Shown one piece after another: positions 11,759-23,391 of a stretch of DNA of 64,000 bases. The first letter of the stretch is position 1. Each line of letters starts with the position of its first letter. A program made the translations under genes and the position numbers. Source of the stretch: Budorcas taxicolor (taxonomy: Eukaryota > Chordata > Mammalia > Artiodactyla > Bovidae). The notes beneath the pieces are model-generated. The model was not told where the DNA came from. It was given only the letters and a program-made list of their open reading frames with translations, and did no database searches. The DNA is taken from the NCBI RefSeq assembly GCF_023091745.1, contig NC_068910.1, positions 41,465,272 to 41,529,271 of the forward strand, read 5' to 3'.

Positions 11759-12804
11759 GTCCTTTCAGGCTCCGGACCCAGACATAGCAGTCATCACAAT
11801 GTTGGTGCCCAAGAAGAACCAGATTGCCATTTATGAATTTCTTTTTAAGGAGGGATTGATGGTGACCAAGATGGATATCCACATGCCTAAGCACCCCGAA
11901 CTGGCAGACAAGAACACACCCAACCTTCATGTCATGAAAGCCATGCAGTCTTTTTTTAAAATATAAATTTATTTATTTTAATTGGAGGTTAATTACTTCA
12001 CAATACTGTATTGGTTCTGCCACACATCAACATGAATCCACCACAGGTATACATGTGTTCCCCATCCTGAACCCCCCTCCCTCCTCCCTCCCCGTACCAT
12101 CCCTCTGGGTCATCCCAGTGCATCAGCCCCAAGCATCCAGTATCATGCATCGAACCTAGACTGGCGATTCATTTCGTATATGATATTATACATGTTTCAG
12201 TGCTATTCTCCCAAATCATCCCACCCTCTCCCTCTCCCACAGAGTCCAAAAGACTGTTCTATACATCTGTGTCTCTTTTGCTGTCTTGCATACAGGATTA
12301 TCATTACCATTTTCCTAAATTCCATATATATGCATTAGTATTCTGTATTGGTGTTTTTCTTTCTGACTTACTTCACTCTGTATAATAGGCTCCACTTTCA
12401 TGAAGTCTTTTAAATCATGAGGCCATGTGAAGGAACAGTTTGCCTGGAGACACTTCTACTGGTACCTCACCAACGAGGGCATCCAGTATCTCCGCAATTA
12501 CCTCCAGCTGCCCCCTGAGACTGTGCCTGCCACCCTGCGCCACAGCCATCCTGAGACTGACTGGCTATGGCCCAAAGGTCTGGAGGGAGAGCATCCTGCA
12601 AGACTCACACAAGGGGAAGTCGACAGAGACGCCTACAAAGCGCCATGCCCTCTGATGCCGACAAGGAACCCAAAGCTGGGGCTGGGTCAGCAACTGAATT
12701 CCAGTTTAGAGGCAGATTTGGTTGAGGACATGGTCAGCCACCTCAGTAAAGTTGAAAGGGATTGTTTTGTGTTGAATAAACCTGTAGCCAGGAAAAAATA
12801 AAAA
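11759..12804 (+). pseudogene. RPS10: Processed pseudogene of ribosomal protein S10, split by an L1
   Basis: An intronless copy of the small-subunit ribosomal protein eS10 mRNA. The first part has the start at 11799-11801 and reads MLVPKKNQIAIYEFLFKEG ... HPELADKN ... LHVMKAMQS. The second part (12404 onward) resumes near the break and reads VKEQFAWRHFYWYLTNEGIQ ... KGLEGEHPARLTQGEVDRD. AATAAA (12775-12780) and an A-rich tail (12793-12804) follow. GAGTTTGACCTA (11747-11758) and GAGTTGGACCTA (12805-12816) are a 12-bp TSD with one change, showing LINE-mediated retroposition. It is dead: a TGA lies in frame just after the L1 (about 12416-12420), a frameshift follows the VDRDAYK region, and an L1 sits in the middle. 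No promoter is visible. Confidence 0.95.
11955..12403 (-). mobile_element. L1 3' end (ruminant L1), minus strand, inside the RPS10 pseudogene
   Basis: Antisense L1 3' UTR: poly(T), ttatttattttaattggaggtt, catcaacatgaatccaccacagg, then tccctcctccctcccc and gtataataggctccactttcat. AGTCTTTT at 11947-11954 and again at 12404-12411 is the TSD. The same family recurs at 26683, 46768 and 53834. Confidence 0.93.
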
Positions 12805-12816
12805 GAGTTGGACCTA

Positions 12817-13598
12817 AACTTCCCATGAGTTGCCACTGAGAATATAACCTTATGTCGTAGGACTGTATTGGAAGGCATGTTTTAGGTGATTGCAGGAGAT
12901 GACGCACTACCCACACTATTAAATTTCTCATTTTAATCACTACCTCTTTAATAAAATATGTGTATAAAAGTGCCTTTCCCTTTATTTTAAACACATTGCC
13001 TTGATATAAGAGAAAATGAACAACCTCTAAATTTTAGCATCTCCCTTACAAAAGTGTGACTTCCATCCCAACACAGTTAATCACAAAAGGCTAATTTGCT
13101 TGATTTTTCCCTTGATTCCCTGAAAAGATGCACTTCTAAAAGAGTATGCTGTGTCAGGCTCCCCTAGGCGGGAGCATCTTTGTATACTAGACTTAATCTT
13201 TAATGTACTCTGACTCCTGGTCTGACGAAGGACTTAGTGCATGCTTCATAACTATCTGAGATGAAAATTGCTGCAGGATCAATTCCTAAGATACAGGGCT
13301 AGAATATAGCCTTGGAGTTCTAATTGTCAGGTTCTTTATGGGTTATATTTCAGACTAGCTCAAACCAAAAGTGAGGCCACATGATCAGTTACTCATCTTT
13401 TTGACCCACTGAAATATAGCCCTAGCCCTTTTGATTTATAAATGCCTAAGAATTTTTGACTTTTTTTATTGTACCGTGAGAACCACATACACAGTATAAA
13501 GTATAGAAAAATACTTTGTTGGTATAGTAATGTGGCATATTAGTTATTATTATTGTTGTTATATTGTTGTTATGCTCAAGCATCACTGGTTTATTGTA
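12817..13598. other. Unassigned intronic DNA
   Basis: AT-rich sequence with no gene or recognised repeat. Confidence 0.45.
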
Positions 13599-13602
13599 AA
13601 AG

Positions 13603-14173
13603 TGTTGCCAAAAGGAGTGCAGGGTTTGGCTGCTCACTGCTCAAAAGCCAATAAACAGGCTAGGTTGATGGAAAGGGAAGTTTGCTTTATTTCAGATGCA
13701 GGCAACTTGGCGGGGAGGGCAGACATTTGTCCAAAGGCCAACACTCAAGCCCCTGCACTGGCAACCAGTGGGGCAAGAGCTTTTATAGAGCGAGGGAGGG
13801 TGGGAAGGGGGGGACGTGTTACATGCAGAGGCAGCACAGTCAGCATTTGTCTGAGGCCAAATCTCACAGTTGTGCCAGCTCATGTCCTGGGTGCACTGTG
13901 GTCACCATGCAGTTAACTTCTCCCCTGGTGTTTTAGCATCTATAAGACAGCTCAAAGGATGCGGCTCAGAATATTATCTGTAACCTTGAGGAAGAACTAA
14001 AGGCCCTTGGCCATGCTTAATGACTACGTTGAGTCTCCTGTCACTGTTTTCCTTTTTTCCTGCATTTCTCTCTTCTCTGATTAAACTTATTCTTCGACTA
14101 AAGTTTTCCACAGACAAAAGGCAGGCAGAGGACATGATGGGGGGCAAGGACTATAGGTTCTTGCTCCGTTACA
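13603..14173 (-). mobile_element. Solo endogenous-retrovirus LTR, antisense to GRM7
   Basis: A 571-bp element with TG (13603-13604) ... CA (14172-14173) ends and a short duplicated flank AAAG (13599-13602 and 14174-14177). On the minus strand it has a TATA box (TATAAAAG, 13787-13780) and an AATAAA about 90 bp further (13691-13686), the usual LTR order. No gag, pol or env sequence flanks it, so it is a solo LTR left by recombination. I recall very similar ruminant LTRs but cannot name the family with certainty. Confidence 0.75.
13780..13787 (-). promoter_or_regulatory. TATA box of the solo LTR
   Basis: TATAAAAG on the minus strand, about 90 bp upstream (minus-strand sense) of an AATAAA signal at 13691-13686. 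Any transcription from it would run antisense to GRM7. Confidence 0.5.
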
Positions 14174-14177
14174 AAAG

Positions 14178-15931
14178 TACAGCACCTTGCCAGCTTAGCT
14201 TACAGTTAGGTTTTGTTATGAGGGTTGTTTGGATTGAACTTGAACCAATGAAAGTCAATATTACAATTCATAGTTAATCTACCACATGATCAAACTCTCA
14301 TTGCTTGGGCTTCAATGAATATATAGACACAAGCAGTGTACATGTACACGTGTGTGTGTGTGTGTGTGTTATAATATTTAATCTAGGCACCCCAGGGCCC
14401 AGTCAATTTGACACATAAAAGGAACCATTACAACTGTAGAGTACAATTTTATCCTCATGTTTTCTCCCACATTAAGTCTTTGGCTTGCCACCCTAATCTG
14501 GATAAGTGACTGCTGGAATGTTAGGTTTCATGAACCAGACAGTTTTCTAACAGAACAAAAGTGTGAGCTAGAAGGAGATTTCCAATGCTTTATTTTGCCA
14601 TGACTATTTAAAACAGAATCTATTTCTATTTACTATACATATTATTTTGTAAAAGATGAGTATCCCTTACTGGCCACATTTGATCAGAATGGATATTCTA
14701 AAACAGTCAGTAGTGGCCTGGGGTAAATATTCAAATGGTATGAATCTAGCTGTCTGGATCTATATCTATTCATTAAGAAGAAATAGTTGCTTCTATACAT
14801 TTTAAATATTTTAATTGCATTGTCTATGTTATTATGGTTTTCTTTTAATAAGACTTTAAAAAGGAATAAGTTGAGAGAGAATAAGATAAAGAGGAAAGAA
14901 AATGGACAGGAAGATATTGGCATGTTTTGCATTTTTTATAGTTACTAGCTAAGAAAGATGATTGTGATACATATATATTATATTTGAGTCTCCTTTTTTC
15001 CACAGGCTATTATAAGACAAAGTAATAATTGATGTTTTTCAAGATATTAAGAATTCTAAGTAATATGTTACTGTGAGGACAAACACTTTTTTCTTTGATA
15101 TCTTGTCTTTTTAATATTTGCCTTTCAGTTGTTATTAAATAGCATTTTGATTTCTAAACTAAGTTTACAATAGCATTTATATATTATGGGGAATTTGATT
15201 TACTTAGCAAAATTATTGTTAGCAGTGAAAAGATGCATAAATGCTATATTTAAGATATACTCAAAGTGATAAGGTCATGTTTAATAGAAGATGCCCTAAA
15301 GCAATTTCCAAATTAAAAATGTTAATTAAGCAGTATTAGGCTCTTGGTTTGATTTTGTTTTTATCTTTAATTTTATCATGGTTAAACTAAATATAAGATA
15401 AAAATGAGAATTTGATAACCCCCAAACTACAATTTGTCTTACTTGAGCAAACCAGTGTTCAGATAAATGAAAAAAATATGTATATATATGATTATTAACT
15501 GAATAGTATTTTATGTTTAAAAAGTGAGTGACATCATTGCTTTAATTCAGCATGTTAAGCTTCTTAAAGGACCATCTCATTTCCTTTTTTCTGTTCTTCA
15601 TTCTAACTTACTTACTGATTATTTAATATACAGACTTTTGGATTCATTTACTATGGATCTGAAAAGCATCCATTGAACACCAATTTACATAGGCATTTAC
15701 TTATGTTAAGGACATATGATGAATAACCTGTGACTGCTGCTGTAGTATTGCCACTATCCAGTTGGTAAGACAAGTATAACAGTAAGCTCAGAGCATGTAT
15801 GGCATGTGCCATGATGAAGTGTAAGGGTGAATTGGCAAGAATATTAGGAGAAAAGATATATTTAGAAAACAGGGAATTCTCAGGTCTTTGCTGAATGAGT
15901 TGAATATAAACTGAGTCATTTCAGAGTAAAT
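14178..15931. other. AT-rich intronic DNA with a (TG)n microsatellite
   Basis: A perfectly alternating pyrimidine-purine tract, mostly (TG)n, lies at 14341-14369. The remainder is very AT-rich with no recognised gene. About 15660-15900 may be another decayed old repeat. Confidence 0.45.
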
Positions 15932-15943
15932 AAGACATATCAA

Positions 15944-17739
15944 GTACTGCATTTTAGACTCTTTTGTTGACCATGATGGCTACTCCATTTCTTCTAAGGG
16001 ATTCCTGCCCACAGTAGTAGATATAATGGTCATCTGAGTTAAATTCATGATTCCAGTCCATTTTAGTTTGCTGATTTCCTAGAATGTCGATGTTCACTCT
16101 TGCCATCTACTGTCTGACCACTTCCAATTTGCCTTGATTCATGGACCTAACATTCCAGGTTCCTGTGCAATATTGCTCTTTACAGCATCGGACCTTGCTT
16201 CTATCACCAGTCACATCCACAACTGGGTATTGTTTTTCTTTGGCTCCATGCCTTTATTCTTTCTGGAGTTATTTCTCCACTGATCTCCAGTAGCATATTG
16301 GGCACTTACCAACCTGGGGAGTTCCTCTTTCAGTGATGCTATGAAAGTGCTGCACTCAATAAGCTAGCAAATTTGGAAAACTCAGCAGTGGCCACAGGAC
16401 TGGAAAAGGTCAGTTTTCATTCCAATTCCAAAGAAAGGCAATGCCAAAGAATGCTCAAACTACCACACAATTGCACTCATCTCACACACTAGTAAAGTAA
16501 TGCTCAAAATTCTCCAAGCCAGGCTTCAACAATACGTGAACCATGAACTTCCAGATGTTCAAGCTGGTTCTAGAAAAGGCAGAGGAACTAGAGATCAAAT
16601 TGCCAACATCCACTGGATCATCAAAAAAGCAAGAGAGTTCAAGAAAAACATCTATTTCTGCTTTATTGACTATGCCAAAGCCTTTGACTGTGTGGATCAC
16701 AGTAAACTGTGGAAAATTCTGAAAAAGACGGGAATACTAGACCACCTGACCTGCCTCTTGAGAAACCTACATGCAGGTCAGGAAGGAACAGTTAGAACTG
16801 GACGTGGAACAATAGACTGGTTCCAAATAGGAAAAGGAGTATGTCAAGGCTGTATATTGTCACCCTGCTTATTTAACTTCTATGCAGAGTACATCATGAG
16901 AAATGCTGGGCTGGAAGAAGCACAAACTGGAATCAAGATTGCTGGGAGAAATATCAGTAATCTCAGATATGCAGATGACACCACCCATATGGCAGAAAGT
17001 GAAGAGGAACTAAAAAGCCTCTTGATGAAAGTGAAAGAGGAGAGTGAAAAAGTTGGCTTAAAGCTCAGCATTCAGAAAACTAAGATCAAGGCATCTGGCC
17101 CCATCACTTCATGGGAAATAGATGGGGAAACAGTGTCAGACTTCATTTTCTTGGGCTCCAAAATCACTGCAGGTGGTGATTGCAGCCATGAAATTAAAAG
17201 ACACTTACTCCTTGGAAGGAAAGTCATGACCTAGATAGCATATTCAAAAGCAGAGACATTACTTTGCTAACAAAGGTCCATCTAGTCAAGGCTATAGTTT
17301 TTCCTGTGGTCATGTATGGATGTGAGAGTTGGACTGTGAAGAAAGCTGAGCACTGAAGAATTGATGCTTTTGAACTGTGGTGTTGAAGAAGACTCTTGAG
17401 AGTTCCTTGGACTGCAAGGAGATCCAATCAATCCATCCTAAAGGAGATCAACCCTGAGTGTTCATTGGAAGGGCTGATGCTGGGGCTGAAACTCCAGTAC
17501 TTTGGCCACCTCATGCGAAGAGTTGACTCATTGGAAAAGACCTTGATGCTGGGAGGGATTGGAGGCAGGAGGAGGAGGGGACGACAGAGGATGAGATGAC
17601 TGGATGGCATCACTGACTCTAGGGACATGGGTTTGGGTTAACTCCAGGAATTGGTGATGGACAGGGAGGCCTGGCGTGCTGCGATTCATAGGGTCGCAAA
17701 GAGTCGGACACGACTGAGTGACTGAACTGAACTGAACTG
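15944..17739 (+). mobile_element. BovB LINE with inverted 5' segment, 12-bp TSD
   Basis: Two pieces in opposite orientation form one insertion. 15944 to about 16333 is BovB 5' UTR and N-terminal sequence on the minus strand. From about 16334 to 17739 it is sense BovB from the reverse transcriptase to the (GAACT)n tail. AAGACATATCAA flanks the whole unit perfectly at 15932-15943 and 17740-17751. The endonuclease region between the two pieces is absent. This is the product expected of twin-primed reverse transcription. Confidence 0.93.
16500..17234 (+). pseudogene. BovB reverse transcriptase remnant (longest RT frame in the window)
   Basis: An open stretch of 244 codons within the BovB RT. Motif A is FCFIDYAKAFDCVDH (about residues 53-67) with the catalytic Asp of AFD. 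Motif B is GVCQGCILSPCLFNFYAE (about 111-128). Motif C is LRYADDTTHMAES (about 154-166) with the YADD catalytic pair. It stops at TAG near 17232, after which thumb and C-terminal sequence continue in broken frames (VPWTARRSNQS, FGHLMRR). The endonuclease domain is missing because of the 5' inversion, so the element cannot be autonomous. Confidence 0.88.
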
Positions 17740-17751
17740 AAGACATATCAA

Positions 17752-18507
17752 ACACAGTTGTCAGTTAGTGTTTGGGGAAGGCTAAAGTGTAGTCAAAGCT
17801 ATATGACTATATAGCGAGAGTAGGACCGTAAAGAAGGCTGAGTACCTTCAGTAGATAAGAGAAAGCTCATGTTATGAGGGACCAGAAACCATGAGGAAGC
17901 AGAGAAAGTTCTTTGTGGAGATAGGAGTATAAAGTTGAAAGAAGGTAGAAAGGTAAGGCAGCAAACAGCTGTAAGGTGTGCCCCAAAGAGAAAATGGGGA
18001 GTGGCCACCCTTGACTTCATGCCTTTTTAGCTCCACTCCTGTAAAACAGCTAAACACCATTTCCACGGTGTGAATGCTTCTCCAGGACTTCATACGTTCT
18101 GATGTGTGTGTCTATGCCAGTGTGTGTAAGTGAGAAAGCAAGCTTTAGTTGGTTTATATTCATTGAACCCGAAGAACTGCTTCTATGAAATGCCTGTTGA
18201 ATTGTGGTTATGGTTTTTCCTGCTGGGAATCAGTTTTATCAAATAAATGGTCACATCTGGACTGTTTATCTTGGTCCTGAAAACCATGGCCCATGTTCTT
18301 CCCTATAAACCTCTCTTGATTCAGTGCCAGGAAGGGGACCTCATGACCACAAGGGAACTTCACCAGCCTGAGTTTCTTCCAAGCCATGGATGGTCCCATC
18401 AGAAATAGGTGTGTTTGCTCTGTTAAAATAAAACTTAATTTATTGTCTCATTGGAAAGTCAGAAACATTTAACACTTTGTATACTCATTAGCTCTAAAAA
18501 GGTTTGT
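17752..18507. other. Unassigned intronic DNA
   Basis: No gene or recognised repeat. The reading frames here are short and without known motifs. Confidence 0.45.
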
Positions 18508-19038
18508 TGATATTGTTGTTCAGGAGCTCAGTTGTGTCCAGCTCTTTGTGACCCCATGGACAGCAGCACGCCAGGCTTCCCTGTCCTTCACGGTCTCCTG
18601 GAGCTTGCTCAGACTCATATCCATTGAGCCGGTGATGCCATCCAACCATCTCATCCTCCATCATCCCCTTCTCCTCCTGCCTTCAATCCTTGCCAGCATC
18701 AGGATTTTTTCCAGTGAGTCAGTTTTTCGCATCAGGTGGCCAAAGTACTGGAGCTTCAGCTTCATCATCAGTCCTTCCAATGAATCTTCAGAGTTGATTT
18801 CCTTCAGAATTGACTGGTTTGATCTCCTGGCTGTCCAGGGGACTCTCAAGAGTCTTCTAAAGCACAGCACCACAGTTCAAAAGCATTGATTCTTTGGCGC
18901 TCAGCCTTCTTTATGGTCCAACTCTTAACATCCATGCCTGACTACCGGAAAAAATGTAGCTTTGACTATATGGACCTTTGTCGGCAAAGGAATGTCTCTG
19001 CTTTTTAATACACTGTATAGGTTTGTCACAGCTTTTCG
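18508..19038 (-). mobile_element. 5'-truncated BovB 3' end, minus strand
   Basis: Antisense BovB C-terminal coding region and 3' end (gtgaccccatggacagcagcacg ... ctgctttttaatacactgtatagg). It lacks the (GAACT)n tail seen in younger copies and starts with ttgttgttcag instead. No clear TSD. Confidence 0.82.
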
Positions 19039-19289
19039 TATTCTTATGGGCAAAAGTTGAACCTATCAACACCAGCAAAACTCAGTGAAAGGTAGCATGC
19101 CAACTCACTGTATCTAGAACAGTTGGAAAGGCCTTGGTCTCTGAAAGGCAGAATGCTGCCTTTAAATATGACTTCCTGTGTATGACATTTGGCATGCCAT
19201 GCTCCCTATGTATCAGTTTCATCATTTAGATAATTTTGTGTCTTTTAATTGTGACAGCAGTTATCTTATGAAATGAGTACTCTCTGGAA

Positions 19290-19520
19290 CTGTCCCCTGG
19301 ATTAAAGTCCTGGCTCCTCTGCTGGTTAGCTGTGTGCCCATAGGCAACGTATGTGGTGACGCTGTGTTTTTGGCTTGTGCATCTACAAAATTAAAATTGT
19401 GGTGATACCTGTTTATAGACTGTCATGAAATGTAAATATAATAAAACATGTAAAGCCCTGATACAAAGCCTCGGCATGCCTGGCACGTAGCAAGAGCTCA
19501 GAAAATTGTTTCCAGTAAGT
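19290..19520 (+). repeat. MIR SINE fossil
   Basis: aagtcctggctcctctgctggttagctgtgtgcc, gcatctacaaaattaaaattgtggtgatacc and cctggcacgtagcaagagctcag follow the MIR order. Confidence 0.7.
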
Positions 19521-20552
19521 GTTGACTATTATAGAGTGCTTTGTAAAGCCTACAGCACTGTACGCATGTGGTAATGTTGAAACAAAGGTGTCTCGAGTCA
19601 CGGAACAATGTATTTTGAGTTAATCTTTAAACTACCTACAATCTGCAGCTTGCTAATGGTTGAGCTTGTAATTTCTATCTCCTTATATAAAGACCAGTTA
19701 AGTAGAAATGGTCCAGAAATGAGCTCTCCTGTGGGACTGAGCAGTTTTATGAAAAAGCTTTTATCACCATTGCCAGACTTGCAGGTAAGGAAAATGCATT
19801 TGTTTCTAGGGATTTTAACTTGGCACCTTTCATGGACACTAAATTTACTCTGAAAAGAAAAAAAGCAAAAAAGCATCTGTTCTTTTTGTGCTGGCAAGGT
19901 AGCAGAGAATGGTTCTCTTTGGCACCCTCTATATTATTTAAGCCCTTTTTCCTCCCCTAGGCAGGTAAGAGGTGAGATTGATGAGGCTTTCTGGTTCCAT
20001 CCTCTTGGGTGTTTCTAAAGCAAGGATGAAACATTGGGAATAAAATTTGTTGTAAAGTACAGTTTTTAAAAGAGAATAAGGCAGAAACTTCCAGAGTCTT
20101 ATTTTATATTTTATTTTATTCTGTGTGACTCTAATACTTTTTACAGTGCTAAACAATTATTTTAGGTGGCTTTGTGGTCAAATTGAGACTATTTCATAAG
20201 ACCTCCTCTTGTGCTTCATGCTGCTTCTGTCTTATTAGGGATGCAGATTGTTTCTAAATTGTTAGAAATAGGAGACATCAATGAATTGTGACATTTCTCT
20301 TCTGCCCCCTTTGTGCAGAAATTTTTCTGTGTCATAAACACTGATGGATGAAGCCATTCTTACAAATCTATTTCCTTGATTGTTTATCTCCAGGTAGGCA
20401 TTTTCTGTTTGAAACTTCATGGGATTCCTTTTACCAAAGTTTTCCTCAGAAGGCTAGAGTTGTTTTGGGTTTGTTTGCTTCATTTTTCTTTCTTTCTTTT
20501 TCTTTTTTTGCAGGGGAGAGGGGGCTGGTGTACACTTTTAACTTTGCTGCTC
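19521..20552. other. Unassigned intronic DNA
   Basis: No recognised gene or repeat, apart from a CT-rich patch at about 20475-20510. Confidence 0.45.
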
Positions 20553-20715
20553 TAAATGTGAATATCAACCAGCAGCATCAGCACCAATATCACCTGGGAG
20601 GTTTTCAGACATGCAAAATTTTAGGTCCCACCCTAGACCTATAGAATCAGAATCTGTATTTTTAAAACCACACCCACACAATTCATGTTCACGTTAACAT
20701 TTTAGAGAAACTACA
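20553..20715 (+). repeat. MER5A-like hAT DNA transposon fossil
   Basis: cagcatcagcaccaatatcacctgggaggttttcagaca ... aggtcccaccctagacctatagaatcagaatctg is the MER5A core. Confidence 0.6.
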
Positions 20716-20831
20716 TTGAGACGTCAGAATTCCATTTTCCGCAAGCTTTTAAGATGTCTCATCAAGCCAGGATAATGGACTAGACCTGCATTTCCAAAAT
20801 CAAGTTTGACATTAGGTGTTGCAAGGGGAAT

Positions 20832-21290
20832 GGTGTATTAGTTCCCTGTGTACCACTGTAGCAAATTACCTGAACAGCAGTGGCTTGAAACAATATAAGA
20901 CAAGATGGATTATCTTATAGTCCTGAAGGTCCAAGGTCCAAAAGGTGTCTCAGGTGTCTAAAACCAAGGTGTCTGCAATGTCTTCCTTCTGAAATTTGAA
21001 GAAGAACTTGATTCCTTCTATTTTCCGGATTCTAGAGGTTGACTCCGTTCCTTGGTTCATGGTCCATCTTCAAAGCCAATAGTGTAGCGTGTTTGAAACT
21101 CTCTCTGACTCTTCTTTCTCTCATACAGTGACCCAGAGTGAGTCCACTAGATCATCTCATCTCAAAGTCAGTTAACTAACAATCGTAATTCCAACAATCT
21201 TATGCTTTCCTTTCCATAAGATACAACCTAATCAACGTTTCTGAGATATAAGCATTGAACATCTTTGGGGCATCATTGTGCTACCTTCGC
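20832..21290 (-). mobile_element. Ancient LTR fossil, MaLR/MLT-like (tentative), minus strand
   Basis: tattagttccctgtgtaccactgtagcaaattacc, the gaaacaatataag region, aaaaccaaggtgtctgc, ttccttggttcatggtcc and a final acatctttggggcatcattgtgctacc fit the antisense order of an old ERVL-MaLR-type LTR. The family assignment is from memory. Confidence 0.4.
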
Positions 21291-21739
21291 AAATGGGATC
21301 TGTGAATTAGTAAATCTGAGCAACATTGATTAAACATAATCAAGAAGGTGTCTTTTATGCAGGACTTGTCACAATCTTTGTAATAGTCAAGTCACATTAT
21401 GAAACATTGAGAGTGAGAAATATTGTGCAATAATCCCCAAATGTGTTTGCCAAATTACTCTTCTGTTCACATCTCCCAGAAGAGGGAGCTTCACTTGGGA
21501 AATCTGGACCAGAGGAATTTCCCTTCTTCCTTTCTATCCTGTCCAAGGATTAACCAGCAGACAGAGGGCTTGGAGTTTTAGACTGTTTTCATCACTGGAC
21601 CTGATCTCAAACTACTTTCATTGTAAGCAAGTTAGCTTACTCTTCTGTTTCAGTTTTGATTGGTGTATTGGAAAACTTGTATTCACATCTTCAACCTACC
21701 ATTTACTTTTTGCGGCCTTCATTTTATTCTAATTCCAAG
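21291..21739. other. Unassigned intronic DNA
   Basis: No gene or recognised repeat seen. Confidence 0.4.
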
Positions 21740-21985
21740 TTCTGAGTTGTGGGAAATGTCAAGAGCATGGGTCCTAGGGTCAGACAGATGGGGTTAGATG
21801 TTCATACTGTAAACTACAACACAGAGAAAGGGTCTTTTTCTTTAACTTCTTTGTGCTTCAGTTTTCACATTTGTTAAATGAAGGCAAGAGTGGTGTCAGC
21901 CTCATAAAAATGTGAATTTAAAATAAATAGTGCACATGAAATGCTAGATGCAAAGCTTAGCACACACTAAGTTCTCAGTTCAAAT
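21740..21985 (+). repeat. MIR SINE fossil
   Basis: agagcatgggtcctagggtcagacag, ctttaacttctttgtgcttcagttttcacatttgttaaatg and gcaaagcttagcacacactaagttctcag follow the MIR order in sense. Confidence 0.7.
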
Positions 21986-22857
21986 TTGGATGGGGATCTT
22001 AGTTTTCAGTTATTAATATTAATAGGAAATAAATACAAACACCAAAGTTGTATGCAAACATATAGCATAAGAAGGACAAGCCCCATGTTTCATGGGGATC
22101 TTGATTTAATGGATATGAAAGAGCACTTTTGACTCTTTAAAAAAAAAGAAAGAATTTGAAGTTAAGCTTTACTGTTAAATGCAAACAAACCAGGGAGAAG
22201 AGTTTGGAAAGGCATTTCATTGTATAAATAAGAATTGAGTTTAAAGGCTTTGGGGCATTAGTTGGCAGAAATACTTTTATCAAGAGTATCATTTCAGAGC
22301 AGTATCTACACAAATGTAACTTATTGGAGCCAAAATCACTGAAAGATTCTTCAAAATTGTACACATGGATTTTTCCTGGAAGTTAAAAATTTCAGAAAGA
22401 GAATTATTGACATACATAAACCACTTCAGCAGTTTTTCTAAGAGAAATAAATAGGGTTCCTGACATGATATTTTATTTTAAAATTTTAATAAAAGCAATT
22501 TTACATGAAAGCTGATTCCAGCAACATACAAACCAAACCAATTCAGAAGATTAGGTCTTATAATTAAAAGTGCTATATATACCTTTGTAAAGTGACAGTT
22601 CAAATATAACTGGAACTACGGTGTCAGCATATTTCTGAAGAAGGAGAACATAATCGGAAATCTTAATTTGTCTCTACTGCAGCCTTATAACTCAATTAAG
22701 TTGTGATAGAAAAATGAACTTGAAGGAAATTGAGAGAAACACACTAATTTCCCTAGGTTTAATTAGCTAAGTAGAAATCACAAAACTCATAATCACAAAT
22801 ACACATTGTCGTGAAATACTGATTACCAAAATACCAGAATATTTGGCTTCAGGAGTG
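21986..22857. other. AT-rich intronic DNA
   Basis: No gene or recognised repeat seen. Confidence 0.4.
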
Positions 22858-23023
22858 AGAGTGTGTGGTGTGTGTGTGGTGATGGTGTGTGATGTATATT
22901 TGTGTAGTATGTGTGGTGTGTGTGTGTGAGAGATATGTAGGTGTACGCTTGTGATGTCTGTGTGTATATGTGTGATGTGTATTGTATGTGGTACATGTAT
23001 GTGATATGTGTATGTGAGTATGT

Positions 23024-23056
<33 letters not shown>
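22858..23056. repeat. Long imperfect (TG)n-rich tract
   Basis: About 200 bp of TG repeats broken by TA, GA and CA steps, ending in a pure (TG)n run (23026-23056). The minus-strand reading frame across it (Thr-His-Tyr rich) is an artefact. Confidence 0.85.
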
Positions 23057-23059
<3 letters not shown>

Positions 23060-23391
23060 CAGATCAGCACCTTAGTGCATAGAACTGATGCTAACATCAA
23101 AATACAGATTTGTGAAAAATCAGTACTGTATTATGTAATTAATAGGAAGTGCTGTGTCATCTGTTTTGAATAGGGAATGTAGTTTGGGAAAGGTTGGATC
23201 GGGTGAATTTATAAGTAAGTTGTGACCTCCTTCTGTCTCTTTATTGCAATTCATATTTAATCAGGTCTCAGTAGAGCACTGGCTAGGAAACCTAGGGCTG
23301 ACTTTCCATGTTATAACTCAGGTTTGCTCTAAGTCATAGCCATTGTTATATTCTGTTTATAGTCTGTTTATGATGTAGTGGGATATTTATG

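Noticed and set aside
12427..12801. 124-codon frame as a functional RPS10-like small gene
   Set aside because: It is the 3' half of a processed pseudogene interrupted by L1. A stop and a frameshift relative to RPS10 are present, and it has no promoter.
13530..13936. Overlapping 84-128 codon frames as a retroviral or host gene
   Set aside because: They lie in a solo LTR and show no gag, pol, env or other domain.
16500..17234. An active reverse transcriptase or host-domesticated RT
   Set aside because: The element has an inverted 5' end, no endonuclease and downstream frame breaks. Its codons show ordinary BovB decay, so there is no sign of selection that I can see.
22823..23026. Thr/His/Tyr-rich minus-strand frame
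   Set aside because: Translation of the TG-rich tract, with no protein character.
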